Virus record (IMG/VR): IMGVR_UViG_3300044630_001933 | Coordinates: 1 to 32,302 of that record | Reading direction: 5' to 3' (one strand) | DNA: 32,302 nucleotides | From: a virus | Shown here: in pieces, positions 18,090 through 23,893 of the stretch | How the letters are laid out: each line of letters opens with the position of its first letter | How positions within the stretch are numbered: position 1 is the first letter of the stretch | Translations under genes and position numbers: made by a program | The notes under the pieces: model-generated | Database searches by the model: none | What the model was told of the DNA's origin: nothing | Seen by the model: the letters and a program-made list of their open reading frames with translations, nothing else

Positions 18090-18491
18090 ATGGAGATTAA
18101 AAAGAAAGTACTCGAAATCATTTTTAACCTTGCCACCGAGCAAGTTATTAGCCGAACGAAGGAAGTCATTCTTGACAATGGAATTGAGATTGGAACCTCC
18201 GAAATAGGGCAACAAGTCGAAGTGCTACCCGTTGATGAGAAGGAGCGAGAACTTATCAACAAGATTGTCAAGCTCGAAAAGAATGAGAAGCTCCTTGCAT
18301 TGAACTTTGCCGAGGACAATAATAATATCGGGGTAAGCATCGCAACCTATAAGGAAATTCTTGACGGCTCGAAGGTCATTGGTGCAACGCCAATCCACCG
18401 CCGCTTTGTTGATCTAACCGCTACCAATCAAAAGCTCGTAAATGCCTACTGTAACTTTGTGCCAGCGAAGTTGCCGCCAGCCGAAGCTTAA
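18090..18491 (+). CDS. Hypothetical protein closing the structural operon (133 aa)
   Basis: A helical, lysine- and glutamate-rich protein with no clear family. It begins MEIKKKVLEIIFNLATEQV, has a middle coiled-coil-like part (DEKERELINKIVKLEKNEKL) and a C-terminal half that looks globular. It starts one base after the second fibre gene and is followed by the operon terminator, so it is the last gene of the late transcript. It may be a fibre chaperone or tail-associated protein, which are common after fibre genes, but that is only positional. Confidence 0.6.
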   Translation: MEIKKKVLEIIFNLATEQVISRTKEVILDNGIEIGTSEIGQQVEVLPVDEKERELINKIVKLEKNEKLLALNFAEDNNNIGVSIATYKEILDGSKVIGATPIHRRFVDLTATNQKLVNAYCNFVPAKLPPAEA

Positions 18492-18516
18492 CAACTTCTC
18501 TCTAATCCTCTACCCC

Positions 18517-18543
18517 AGCCCTCTTCGGAGGGCTTTCTATTTT
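18517..18543 (+). terminator. Intrinsic terminator of the late operon
   Basis: Perfect 7-bp stem AGCCCTC / GAGGGCT with a TTCG tetraloop, followed by TTCTATTTT. It lies 26 bases after the last structural gene, so it most likely ends rightward late transcription. Confidence 0.88.
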
Positions 18544-18564
18544 ACGAGGCTCAGATAAACGGAA

Positions 18565-18586
18565 CCCCACCTTTTAAGGGGTGGGG
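18565..18586 (-). terminator. Terminator-like hairpin at end of minus-strand operon
   Basis: CCCCACC (18565-18571) pairs with GGTGGGG (18580-18586), with further partial pairing in the loop. Read on the minus strand, the hairpin is followed by TTCCGTTT, a weak T tract. It sits downstream of the minus-strand operon that ends at 18642 and next to the plus-strand terminator, as expected between converging operons. Confidence 0.65.
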
Positions 18587-18641
18587 CAATGACCAACACA
18601 AACAAACGCTTTCAACACGTTCAAAGATAGTATACGATACT

Positions 18642-19106
18642 TTAGAGCATATCGACTTCCATATCCCGAACATCTATGTAAGCATTGTTGCGAAGAATTC
18701 TCTCGACCTTCTTTGAGTCCTTCCAAGTCAAGCTCTCACGGTACTCAACGTGGGGCAGAATATCCCCGTAGTGGTTGCTCACCTTGAGGATGCAATCCGC
18801 ATCTTCAAACCCTATGAGAATAGAAAAGCCAACGCCAAGAGCCTTGCCAGTGGCAACCCCTTGCCTCATCTTCTCCTCGGTGATGATATAGCTTCCGTAC
18901 TTTTGCAACTTCGCTAACTCCATCTCTCGGCACTTCGCCTCAAATACCGTTTTAATGACCCCTTTCTTAGTGAGTATCCCGTCGAGCGGTGCATACTCAA
19001 AAGAAGAGGTAGCGGCCTCCATTCCGTACCTCTTTGCCACTCGCTCAATCATCTCATTCTGCCTCTTGATGTTGGCGACTTGGAGCGGGCTATCGCCTCT
19101 TATCAC
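18642..19106 (-). CDS. PD-(D/E)XK-type nuclease, putative
   Basis: A 154-residue protein with a nuclease-like core: EYAPLDG followed about 15 residues later by VFEAKCREM, giving the D...ExK signature of the PD-(D/E)XK fold, then a helix and GVGFSILIGFEDAD, a strand that usually follows in this fold. It may cut DNA or resolve junctions; the target is unknown. I start it at GTG 19106, which has AGGAG seven bases upstream; the longer frame begins at TTG 19130. It is last in the minus-strand operon and overlaps the preceding microprotein gene by 17 bases. Its position away from the replication genes hints at host takeover or defence against competitors. Confidence 0.66.
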   Translation of the reverse strand: MIRGDSPLQVANIKRQNEMIERVAKRYGMEAATSSFEYAPLDGILTKKGVIKTVFEAKCREMELAKLQKYGSYIITEEKMRQGVATGKALGVGFSILIGFEDADCILKVSNHYGDILPHVEYRESLTWKDSKKVERILRNNAYIDVRDMEVDML

Positions 19107-19233
19107 GCTTCCTCTCCTTGTAGGTGGCAATGCCTAGATAGAAGACGATCACAAACACAAGGCACTCAATGGCGAGGGAGCCAAACAGCAAGGTTAACTT
19201 TTCGGCTTGTGTCCACGCTTGTTCTTCATTCAT
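19090..19233 (-). CDS. Small single-pass membrane protein (47 aa)
   Basis: Starts MNEEQAWTQAEKL, has one hydrophobic segment (LFGSLAIECLVFVIVFYLG) and ends in a strongly basic tail (ATYKERKRDKRR), typical of a one-span inner-membrane protein with its C-terminus inside. It overlaps the upstream gene by 8 bases (ATGAATGA) and the nuclease start by 17. No family was recognised. Coupling to both neighbours supports it as a true gene despite its length. Confidence 0.66.
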   Translation of the reverse strand: MNEEQAWTQAEKLTLLFGSLAIECLVFVIVFYLGIATYKERKRDKRR

Positions 19234-19444
19234 ACTCCCAACCCTCTCTCATTGCTACCGCTACCAAGTCATTACCAGTGATAATATCAAGGCTCTCTTT
19301 GGTGCTGAACTTCGATAAGCCAAACATCCCGCCAACGTGAGTTTTATAACTTTGAGGGTAGTCCCCGCTGATATTATTAGCTCGGTAGTCGGTGTTGATG
19401 TTGAGCCAACCAAGGGCTTTCAATGCCCTCAAGTAATCACTCAT
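19226..19444 (-). CDS. Hypothetical protein (72 aa)
   Basis: A small soluble protein (starts MSDYLRALKALGWLNINTD, ends LVAVAMREGWEYE) with no recognised domain. A GGGGA sequence lies four bases upstream of the ATG. Its ATGA start overlaps the stop of the 31-residue membrane protein gene, and its end overlaps the 47-residue membrane protein gene by eight bases. Part of the minus-strand small-gene operon. Confidence 0.62.
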   Translation of the reverse strand: MSDYLRALKALGWLNINTDYRANNISGDYPQSYKTHVGGMFGLSKFSTKESLDIITGNDLVAVAMREGWEYE

Positions 19445-19536
19445 TCTTCCCCAAACTCCTCTGCCGAAAGAAAGGCAAAGCTGATGATGAAGAACACCAC
19501 TAGGACAAAGACTGCAATGCCAAGAACAATCTTCAT
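19441..19536 (-). CDS. Membrane microprotein (31 aa)
   Basis: MKIVLGIAVFVLVVFFIISF followed by AFLSAEEFGEE: almost the whole protein is one membrane span with a short acidic tail. An AGGAG site lies six bases before the ATG, and ATGA overlaps join it to both neighbours (61- and 72-residue genes). It resembles short phage membrane peptides of unknown use, possibly involved in membrane stress, superinfection exclusion or lysis control. That range is inference. Confidence 0.68.
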   Translation of the reverse strand: MKIVLGIAVFVLVVFFIISFAFLSAEEFGEE

Positions 19537-19718
19537 TTCTTCTCCTCTTTCAGATACGCTAACAGATCAGTATAGGTAATTTCCACTCCAAGATTTTTAC
19601 TGTATTCAACGGAAGTGATGCATCCGTTTGGATGCAGTTCCAAACAAGCAAACTCAATCGCTTGCTTTAGAGCATTTAACAACCGTTCATTCTCAATCAA
19701 TGCTTCCTCTAGTGTCAT
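19533..19718 (-). CDS. Hypothetical helical protein (61 aa)
   Basis: Starts MTLEEALIENERLLNALKQA, a clear amphipathic helix, and ends DLLAYLKEEKK. The longer frame that reaches 19925 is only the shadow of the gene upstream. ATG 19718 has GGAGGAGAAGAA directly before it and forms an ATGA overlap with the 26-residue gene, so this start is well supported. No family recognised. Confidence 0.66.
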   Translation of the reverse strand: MTLEEALIENERLLNALKQAIEFACLELHPNGCITSVEYSKNLGVEITYTDLLAYLKEEKK

Positions 19719-19795
19719 TTCTTCTCCTCCGCTGGTGGTTCTGGCTCCCATACCCAACCATTGTCGGTAGGTCGGAGTATTCCTAGAATCTTCAT
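19715..19795 (-). CDS. Microprotein (26 aa)
   Basis: MKILGILRPTDNGWVWEPEP followed by PAEEKK. The ribosome site GGAGGATGAGGA lies inside the 3' end of the upstream gene, and ATGA overlaps link it on both sides. It is proline-rich with no likely stable fold. It is far below usual gene-calling size limits; the precise coupling on both sides is the reason to keep it. Confidence 0.6.
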   Translation of the reverse strand: MKILGILRPTDNGWVWEPEPPAEEKK

Positions 19796-20154
19796 TCCTC
19801 ATCCTCCAAGATTTCGATGCAACGGAACTTTGCCTTCTTGTTATTCTGGTAAGCAAACCCATCGTCTGAGCAATACAACGGTTGCCAACCACCATCGCAC
19901 TTTGCAAACGTTGCTTCAAACTCAATCGGCGTTGGCTTTACTTTCCGAAGGCATCTGATGCCAAGGAGTGGGAACGCTTCTTGGGGAATGTTTGCCCAAT
20001 CATTCATTCCGACTAAGATGTCAATGCTATGAAAACCACCAATAGACACACCGCCAGACTTTTCAACTTTGCCACCTACCTTCAGTTCATGCACCACACC
20101 GTTTATCTCGATGTGGGTTGCGTCATTAATGCTACATTCTTCCCATTGAATCAT
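19792..20154 (-). CDS. Hypothetical protein (120 aa)
   Basis: A soluble acidic protein (MIQWEECSINDATHIEINGV, ending RCIEILEDEE) rich in beta strands in its first half. GGAGGT seven bases before the ATG and ATGA overlaps on both sides mark it as a real gene. Near its end it reads GGWQPLYCSDDGFAYQNNKK. No motif was recognised. Small early operons of this type often encode host-takeover proteins, but nothing here shows a target. Confidence 0.65.
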   Translation of the reverse strand: MIQWEECSINDATHIEINGVVHELKVGGKVEKSGGVSIGGFHSIDILVGMNDWANIPQEAFPLLGIRCLRKVKPTPIEFEATFAKCDGGWQPLYCSDDGFAYQNNKKAKFRCIEILEDEE

Positions 20155-20258
20155 CTAAACCACCTCCGCAATGCCTTCCAAAAGCTCGTTCTAGGCGTCT
20201 CAACCGCCTCCCCCTTATCGGAAGAGGGAGTGCCGAAGAGAACGTCAGAGAGGCTCAT
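20151..20258 (-). CDS. Basic microprotein (35 aa)
   Basis: MSLSDVLFGTPSSDKGEAVE, then a basic amphipathic end TPRTSFWKALRRWFR that could bind membrane or nucleic acid. A GGGGA ribosome site precedes the ATG by about four bases, and both ends have four-base ATGA overlaps with neighbours. No family is recognised. Confidence 0.6.
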   Translation of the reverse strand: MSLSDVLFGTPSSDKGEAVETPRTSFWKALRRWFR

Positions 20259-20599
20259 ATCTTCCCCGCCCTCCAAAGATTGTCAACGTGTGTATAGAAT
20301 TCACTCTTGAACAGCTTGAGTGTATCTGATAACTCCTTCTTATATCCAACGCCCTCTTGATGACAAGAGATGAGCCACGCCTTGAGCTTGCAGTAGTCAG
20401 CGGTAGCAAGGGCAAAATCCTCATCATCATGGCTACAGTTGAAGACCACCCAGTACCGCAAGAAGCCTTCTACCACTTCGGGCGAGATCGTGATAACCTC
20501 GGTGTTCTCGATGGCCCCCGAATCTCGGAGGCTAACGAATGTCGAGGTGTCTGTATAATCTATCTCGGTATACCGCTCAACGTGGAAGAAGAAGCTCAT
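20255..20599 (-). CDS. Hypothetical protein (114 aa)
   Basis: A mixed alpha/beta soluble protein (MSFFFHVERYTEIDYTDTST, then FLRYWVVFNCSHDDEDFALA) with no recognised domain. A GAGGTGG site lies eight bases before the ATG. Four-base overlaps with the 135-residue gene upstream and the 35-residue gene downstream place it in the same transcript. No function can be given. Confidence 0.62.
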   Translation of the reverse strand: MSFFFHVERYTEIDYTDTSTFVSLRDSGAIENTEVITISPEVVEGFLRYWVVFNCSHDDEDFALATADYCKLKAWLISCHQEGVGYKKELSDTLKLFKSEFYTHVDNLWRAGKI

Positions 20600-21003
20600 A
20601 GTGATACCACCTCAAAGTTCTTGCCAGTAGCGACCTCAAAGAAGTCACGGGCGAAGGCTTGAACTACGAAGACTCTGTACTCTGTATTAAGGTGAGTCGT
20701 GGCGTATGTCACCGAAAGATTTTGAATTCTTAACCACTGCTCGTAAGCTGGCTTTACCAGTTCGGGCATCTGCTCAATGTAATCCCAATCAAACATGGCA
20801 AGCGAATCTTTTAAGAATTCCTCCCATTCCTTAAGCTCTTCCTCAGCGGCCAAACCTTCTCCGGTGTATGGTGGTTCACCGCATCCGCTCTCTGGATTAA
20901 AGTACCCGGAATGGCTTGAGTGGTCACCATGCTTGGCGGTGTGGTCTGTCTCTTTGAGAAGTTCGTCGAAATACTCCTTCAGTTTAATTTGTGTTTGTGT
21001 CAT
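20596..21003 (-). CDS. First gene of the minus-strand operon, hypothetical (135 aa)
   Basis: An acidic helical protein: MTQTQIKLKEYFDELLKETD, a histidine- and glycine-rich loop (KHGDHSSHSGYFNPESGCGE), then helices including YEQWLRIQNLSVTYATTHL. I start it at ATG 21003, with AAGG eight bases upstream. A longer start at 21033 (MSASADKV) would begin almost exactly at the predicted transcription start and would be leaderless, so it cannot be excluded. It is the promoter-proximal gene and may therefore be the most expressed of the operon. Family not recognised. Confidence 0.62.
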   Translation of the reverse strand: MTQTQIKLKEYFDELLKETDHTAKHGDHSSHSGYFNPESGCGEPPYTGEGLAAEEELKEWEEFLKDSLAMFDWDYIEQMPELVKPAYEQWLRIQNLSVTYATTHLNTEYRVFVVQAFARDFFEVATGKNFEVVSL

Positions 21004-21037
21004 TTTTGAAACCTTGTCAGCCGATGCCGACATGAAT

Positions 21038-21066
21038 AGTATATCAGCAATTATTCCACTTTGCAC
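21038..21066 (-). promoter_or_regulatory. Leftward promoter of the small-gene operon
   Basis: On the minus strand a TATACT -10 (21043-21038) is preceded by TGA, an extended -10, with TTGTGC about 19 bases upstream as a weak -35. It points into the minus-strand operon. The predicted start of transcription falls close to the ATG at 21033. Confidence 0.6.
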
Positions 21067-21092
21067 AAAATTATTCAAAATTGTATAAAATT
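21067..21092. promoter_or_regulatory. Phased AAAATT tracts between divergent promoters
   Basis: AAAATT occurs at 21067, 21077 and 21087, exactly one helical turn apart. Phased A/T tracts bend DNA, and three equally spaced sites could also be operators bound cooperatively. They fill the space between the two divergent promoters. Confidence 0.5.
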
Positions 21093-21101
21093 GTGTATAC
21101 T
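21073..21101 (+). promoter_or_regulatory. Rightward early promoter
   Basis: TATACT (21096-21101) as -10 with TTCAAA 17 bases upstream as -35 (four of six matches to TTGACA). The -10 ends six bases before ATG 21108, so the transcript would begin at or next to the start codon. Confidence 0.6.
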
Positions 21102-21107
21102 AGGCTC

Positions 21108-21278
21108 ATGGTTAGAAAAGACCAGATAACAGAAGAGGTGCTGAGGCTAAGGGCGTTGGGTGTTCCCGCCGTCCGAATAGCTAACGATCTCGGCATACAC
21201 AGAAACACGGTGGGGAACATCGTTAAACGAACCGCCGAGCAAGAGCAAACCGAAGAGCAATCTTCACCGACCAATTAA
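21108..21278 (+). CDS. Small helix-turn-helix DNA-binding protein (56 aa)
   Basis: First gene of the early operon. The product holds one HTH of the type in resolvases and transposases: ITEEVLRLRALGVPAVRIAN followed by DLGIHRNTVGNIVKR, then an acidic, glutamate- and glutamine-rich tail. The promoter -10 is only six bases before the ATG and no good ribosome site exists, so the messenger is probably leaderless, like the cI message of lambda made from its maintenance promoter. It probably binds the adjacent divergent promoter region and regulates both operons. The upstream TTG frame from 21081 lies inside the promoter and was rejected. Confidence 0.72.
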   Translation: MVRKDQITEEVLRLRALGVPAVRIANDLGIHRNTVGNIVKRTAEQEQTEEQSSPTN

Positions 21279-21284
21279 ACAAAC

Positions 21285-21830
21285 ATGAGCCAATACAACA
21301 TCATTGACAACCTCGTAGTAGACACCGAGACCGGAGAAGTCTTAGGTAACGCCATCTCTGACGCTGGAGAAATCAGCAGCCAAACCGCCCTTGAAGCCAT
21401 CCTTGAGAAGATTGCAGACGTTGAGGGACGCTTGACCGCTCAACAGCTAAGACATCAAGCCATCTTGGAGAATTGCCGAAAGCTCGAAGTAAGAACGGCC
21501 TCATACCTTGCCTACCTCAAAGCCCAGTATGAACCGCATATCCAAGAGTATGCCAAGAACCGCTTAGAGGGTCAGAAGTCCAAGACACTCACAACTCCTT
21601 ACGGTCAAGTAAGTTTTAGAACCGTGAAAGGTGGGCTAAGGGTAGCTAACAATGATTTGGCGGCTTCGTATGCTTTCAATACTGGCTTAAGTCATGCGGT
21701 CAAGTTGACTTTTAATTTCCAAATTAGCAAGTTGACGGATGAGCAACGAGACGCCATTGCAACCACGCTCCCAGAGGGCTTCGAGATGGTAGCTGACAAG
21801 GAAACCATGAGCATCAAGGTGATGGCATGA
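21285..21830 (+). CDS. Gam-like host-nuclease inhibitor or Gp157-like protein
   Basis: A 181-residue protein with a long coiled coil (about 30-90, with LEAILEKIADVEGRL and AQQLRHQAILENCRKLEV) followed by GQKSKTLTTPYGQVSFRT. That ending resembles the transition seen in Mu Gam-like and siphovirus Gp157-like proteins, where a helical arm precedes a small beta unit. Gam protects DNA ends from RecBCD; such genes usually lie next to annealing proteins, as here with ERF. The ribosome site is poor. The last bases overlap the ERF start by ATGA. The choice between the two families is not settled from sequence alone. Confidence 0.62.
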   Translation: MSQYNIIDNLVVDTETGEVLGNAISDAGEISSQTALEAILEKIADVEGRLTAQQLRHQAILENCRKLEVRTASYLAYLKAQYEPHIQEYAKNRLEGQKSKTLTTPYGQVSFRTVKGGLRVANNDLAASYAFNTGLSHAVKLTFNFQISKLTDEQRDAIATTLPEGFEMVADKETMSIKVMA

Positions 21831-22498
21831 AATTGGCTCAAAAGGTACTCAAGGTCTCGCAAGCTATTGGTTGCGTCGAGAAGAACGGGCTTAATGCCCA
21901 CTTCAAATTCAAGTATCAAGCGTGGGATGATGTCCTCCCAGCCGTTCGCAACGCTTGCATTGAGCATGGAGTTCAGATTACGCCGACCGTCTTAGATGCT
22001 CGAAGTGATAACGGCCACGTCATTGTTCATATGATGTTCTTGGTGAAGGATGTTGACTCAGACCAAGTGGATGAGTTCGCATGGTTCGGTGAGGCAAAAG
22101 GGAACGATGATAAGGGAATTCAAAAGGCTATCACCTCTTGCACCAAGTACGCCCTTCTAAAGTACTTCATGATCCCGATTGTTGATGACACCGATCCAGA
22201 CGGCGATGTCCCCAAGAAAGCCAAGGAGGAACCAACCAAGGTAGACCTTCCTTCCGCTCGCTCGGTCTTTACTCGCAAAGTGTATAACGACTGGATAAGC
22301 ATCGGAGGGACATTGAGCCAGTTTGAGCAACTCAAGACCAAGCTGGCAAGTATCAAGTTCCCAACGAAGGCAACAGACCTCATAAACCATGCGATGGCAG
22401 AAGAGGGATGCACCACCGTCGAGGAAGTCCATCGATGGATTGCCAGTACTCATAAAGAGTTAACCCACCCGTTCAAACTTGAAGATAACGCTAGTTGA
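21827..22498 (+). CDS. erf: ERF-family single-strand annealing protein
   Basis: Anneals complementary single strands during phage recombination and genome circularisation. The 223-residue protein shows the ERF core: FKFKYQAWDDVLPAVRNACI, EHGVQITPTV, the WFGEAKGNDDKGIQKAITSC region, and TKYALLKYFMIPIVDDTDPD. The C-terminal part (from about residue 140) is variable and helical. It follows the Gam-like gene by an ATGA overlap and precedes SWIM and SSB genes, forming a recombination group with SSB, which such proteins commonly work with. Confidence 0.86.
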   Translation: MKLAQKVLKVSQAIGCVEKNGLNAHFKFKYQAWDDVLPAVRNACIEHGVQITPTVLDARSDNGHVIVHMMFLVKDVDSDQVDEFAWFGEAKGNDDKGIQKAITSCTKYALLKYFMIPIVDDTDPDGDVPKKAKEEPTKVDLPSARSVFTRKVYNDWISIGGTLSQFEQLKTKLASIKFPTKATDLINHAMAEEGCTTVEEVHRWIASTHKELTHPFKLEDNAS

Positions 22499-22724
22499 TA
22501 TAGTAGACGGGGAAGCCCTCTTTATTGTAAGCTCCCAGACCTTCTGGGGGCTCTCTTACGAAGTCTTCATAAACCAACACGGGCAGACCACTTGCGAATG
22601 TATGGACGCAAGCTGCCGAAAGAAATCACCTCACTTCGTTGACCTCATACAAGGCAACAATAACCACGCTTGCAAACATATGCGAGCAATCGTAAAGGAA
22701 CTAAGAAGCAATGAGCCTCAATAG
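22479..22724 (+). CDS. SWIM-type zinc-finger protein (81 aa)
   Basis: Contains TCECMDASCRKKSP and later NHACKHMRAIVKEL, matching the CxC...CxH pattern of SWIM zinc fingers, which bind DNA or proteins and accompany recombination factors in other systems. The only in-frame start is TTG 22479, without a visible ribosome site, inside the end of erf; there is no ATG in the first half. Its last bases overlap ssb by 14. The start and thus the first 20 residues are uncertain. The position between ERF and SSB suggests a recombination helper. Confidence 0.62.
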   Translation: MKITLVDIVDGEALFIVSSQTFWGLSYEVFINQHGQTTCECMDASCRKKSPHFVDLIQGNNNHACKHMRAIVKELRSNEPQ

Positions 22725-23115
22725 AATAACACTCGTAGGACGTCTTACCCGAGACCCAGAACTCAGAACCACCTCGACCGGAAAGGATGTCGTGGAGTTC
22801 TCTATCGCCGTCAACAAAAGAATCAAAACTCAAGATGGAGCGGACGCCGACTTCTTCCGGGTCAAGGCTTGGGGGCAGACCGCCAGCTACGTTGGGGAGT
22901 ACATCGGTCGGGGACGGTTGGTGGCAGTAGACGGCCGTCTCGAATCTCGCAAGTACACCGACAAGGACGGTAACAACCGTGAAATCGTGGAGATCGTGGC
23001 AGATAATGTAAACGCCCTCGACCGACCAAGAGAGGACGCCGAGCCAAGGCAAGAATCAAAAGGTAAGGCACGAACTGAGCCAGAAGCCTATAACCCCTTT
23101 GAGGATGAGGAATGA
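22711..23115 (+). CDS. ssb: Single-stranded DNA-binding protein
   Basis: OB-fold protein that coats single strands in replication and recombination. It has the standard opening (MSLNRITLVGRLTRDPELR), GKDVVEFSIAVNKR, ADFFRVKAWGQTASYVGEYI and RLVAVDGRLESRKYTDKDG. It ends in an acidic tip, YNPFEDEE, which normally recruits partner proteins. AAGGA precedes the ATG. The final bases (GAGGATGAGGA, 23101-23111) recur at the end of the HNH gene that follows, suggesting that gene was inserted here. Overlaps it by ATGA. Confidence 0.94.
   Translation: MSLNRITLVGRLTRDPELRTTSTGKDVVEFSIAVNKRIKTQDGADADFFRVKAWGQTASYVGEYIGRGRLVAVDGRLESRKYTDKDGNNREIVEIVADNVNALDRPREDAEPRQESKGKARTEPEAYNPFEDEE
23101..23111 (+). 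repeat. Junction repeat, left copy (ssb end)
   Basis: GAGGATGAGGA directly before the ATGA junction between ssb and the HNH gene. An exact copy lies at 23604-23614 at the HNH gene's own end, giving a 503-base period. The two copies bound the HNH cassette. Confidence 0.85.
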
Positions 23116-23618
23116 GACAGTTAGACACCGTTGTCATAAGGTCAAGCAAGAAAACCTTGCCATTCATTATTGATGCTGAGGATTACGACAGAGTTGCTGG
23201 GTTGTGTTGGCATCATAAAGGGCATCATAAAGAGCGAGAACAGTTACATCTTGAAACCAGTGTCAAACAATCTGATGGGTCTTTCAAAAAGGTTTACTTG
23301 CATCGACTTTTAGTCGGTGCAAAGCCGAATGACATTGTGGATCATATAAACGGCAATCCTCTTGATAATCGCAAATGCAATTTGCGGATTGTTGATGCGT
23401 CAACGAATTCGGCATCTGCAAGGAAACTAAACAGCAACAACAAGTCATCCGGTGTTCGAGGCATCAAAAAATCAAAGTATGGAACTTATGAGGTGCGATA
23501 CATAAACAAGTACTATGGCACGTATAAAAACATTGCTGATGCTTATCAACGTTGGCTTGATGTTGTTTCAATCGTTAATCCAATTTTGGCAAAAACTTTG
23601 AAAGAGGATGAGGATTGA
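23112..23618 (+). CDS. HNH homing-type endonuclease with AP2-like DNA-binding domain
   Basis: Free-standing endonuclease. The HNH part is HRLLVGAKPNDIVDHINGNP (H64, D77, H78, N80) and DNRKCNLRIVDASTN. An AP2/NUMOD-like DNA-binding module follows (SGVRGIKKSKYGTYEVRY, then GTYKNIADAYQRW). These genes move by cutting alleles that lack them. It looks more AT-rich than ssb and the genes around it, and it is flanked by the 11-base repeat GAGGATGAGGA, so it is probably a recent arrival. The insertion keeps an ATGA junction with ssb, leaving ssb complete. Confidence 0.86.
   Translation: MRQLDTVVIRSSKKTLPFIIDAEDYDRVAGLCWHHKGHHKEREQLHLETSVKQSDGSFKKVYLHRLLVGAKPNDIVDHINGNPLDNRKCNLRIVDASTNSASARKLNSNNKSSGVRGIKKSKYGTYEVRYINKYYGTYKNIADAYQRWLDVVSIVNPILAKTLKEDED
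23604..23614 (+). repeat. Junction repeat, right copy (HNH end)
   Basis: Exact copy of the 23101-23111 sequence, ending the HNH gene and preceding TTGATG at the next gene's start. Removing the 503 bases between copies would rejoin ssb to the downstream gene with ssb ending in EDED and a TGATG junction. Confidence 0.85.
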
Positions 23619-23893
23619 TGATGCCTTATTTACTTGAAGATGTGGGACAAACAATGGACGATAAAAGCATACTAACCGAGAAGGTTCAAGAGCTTGAAAT
23701 TGCCATGAAAAATTCAACGGGGGTAGAAGCTATGCAGATGGCGGGAGTGCTGACGGCGACTAAGAAGAAGCTGGCTGGCACTACCACGGGCATCAACATT
23801 AACCCCGCCAGATTATCACCACAAGACCGCAAAGTCGAGAGTTTGCGGATGAAGGAGCATTGGCATGGATGTATCAGCATTGATGACCTCTGA
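23618..23893 (+). CDS. Hypothetical protein before rusA (91 aa)
   Basis: A helical protein: MMPYLLEDVGQTMDDKS, then a coiled-coil-like stretch (ILTEKVQELEIAMKN) and a basic end (QDRKVESLRMKEHWHGCISI). ATG 23618 is preceded by GAGGAT; an internal ATG at 23654 is another possible start. Its end overlaps rusA by 29 bases. In replication operons such small coiled-coil proteins may be helicase or resolvase partners, but no family match can be seen here. Confidence 0.6.
   Translation: MMPYLLEDVGQTMDDKSILTEKVQELEIAMKNSTGVEAMQMAGVLTATKKKLAGTTTGININPARLSPQDRKVESLRMKEHWHGCISIDDL

Noticed and set aside
19533-19925. 130-residue minus-strand frame as one gene
   Set aside because: Its first half overlaps the better supported 120- and 26-residue genes; the true start is ATG 19718 with a strong ribosome site.
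20596-21078. 160-residue version of the first minus-strand gene
   Set aside because: Its start lies upstream of the predicted promoter -10, so this region would not be in the transcript; ATG 21003 is preferred.
21034-21278. Lysogeny switch with a classic repressor pair
   Set aside because: There is a divergent promoter region and one HTH protein, but no integrase, attachment site or second repressor is visible, so a temperate life cycle is not shown.
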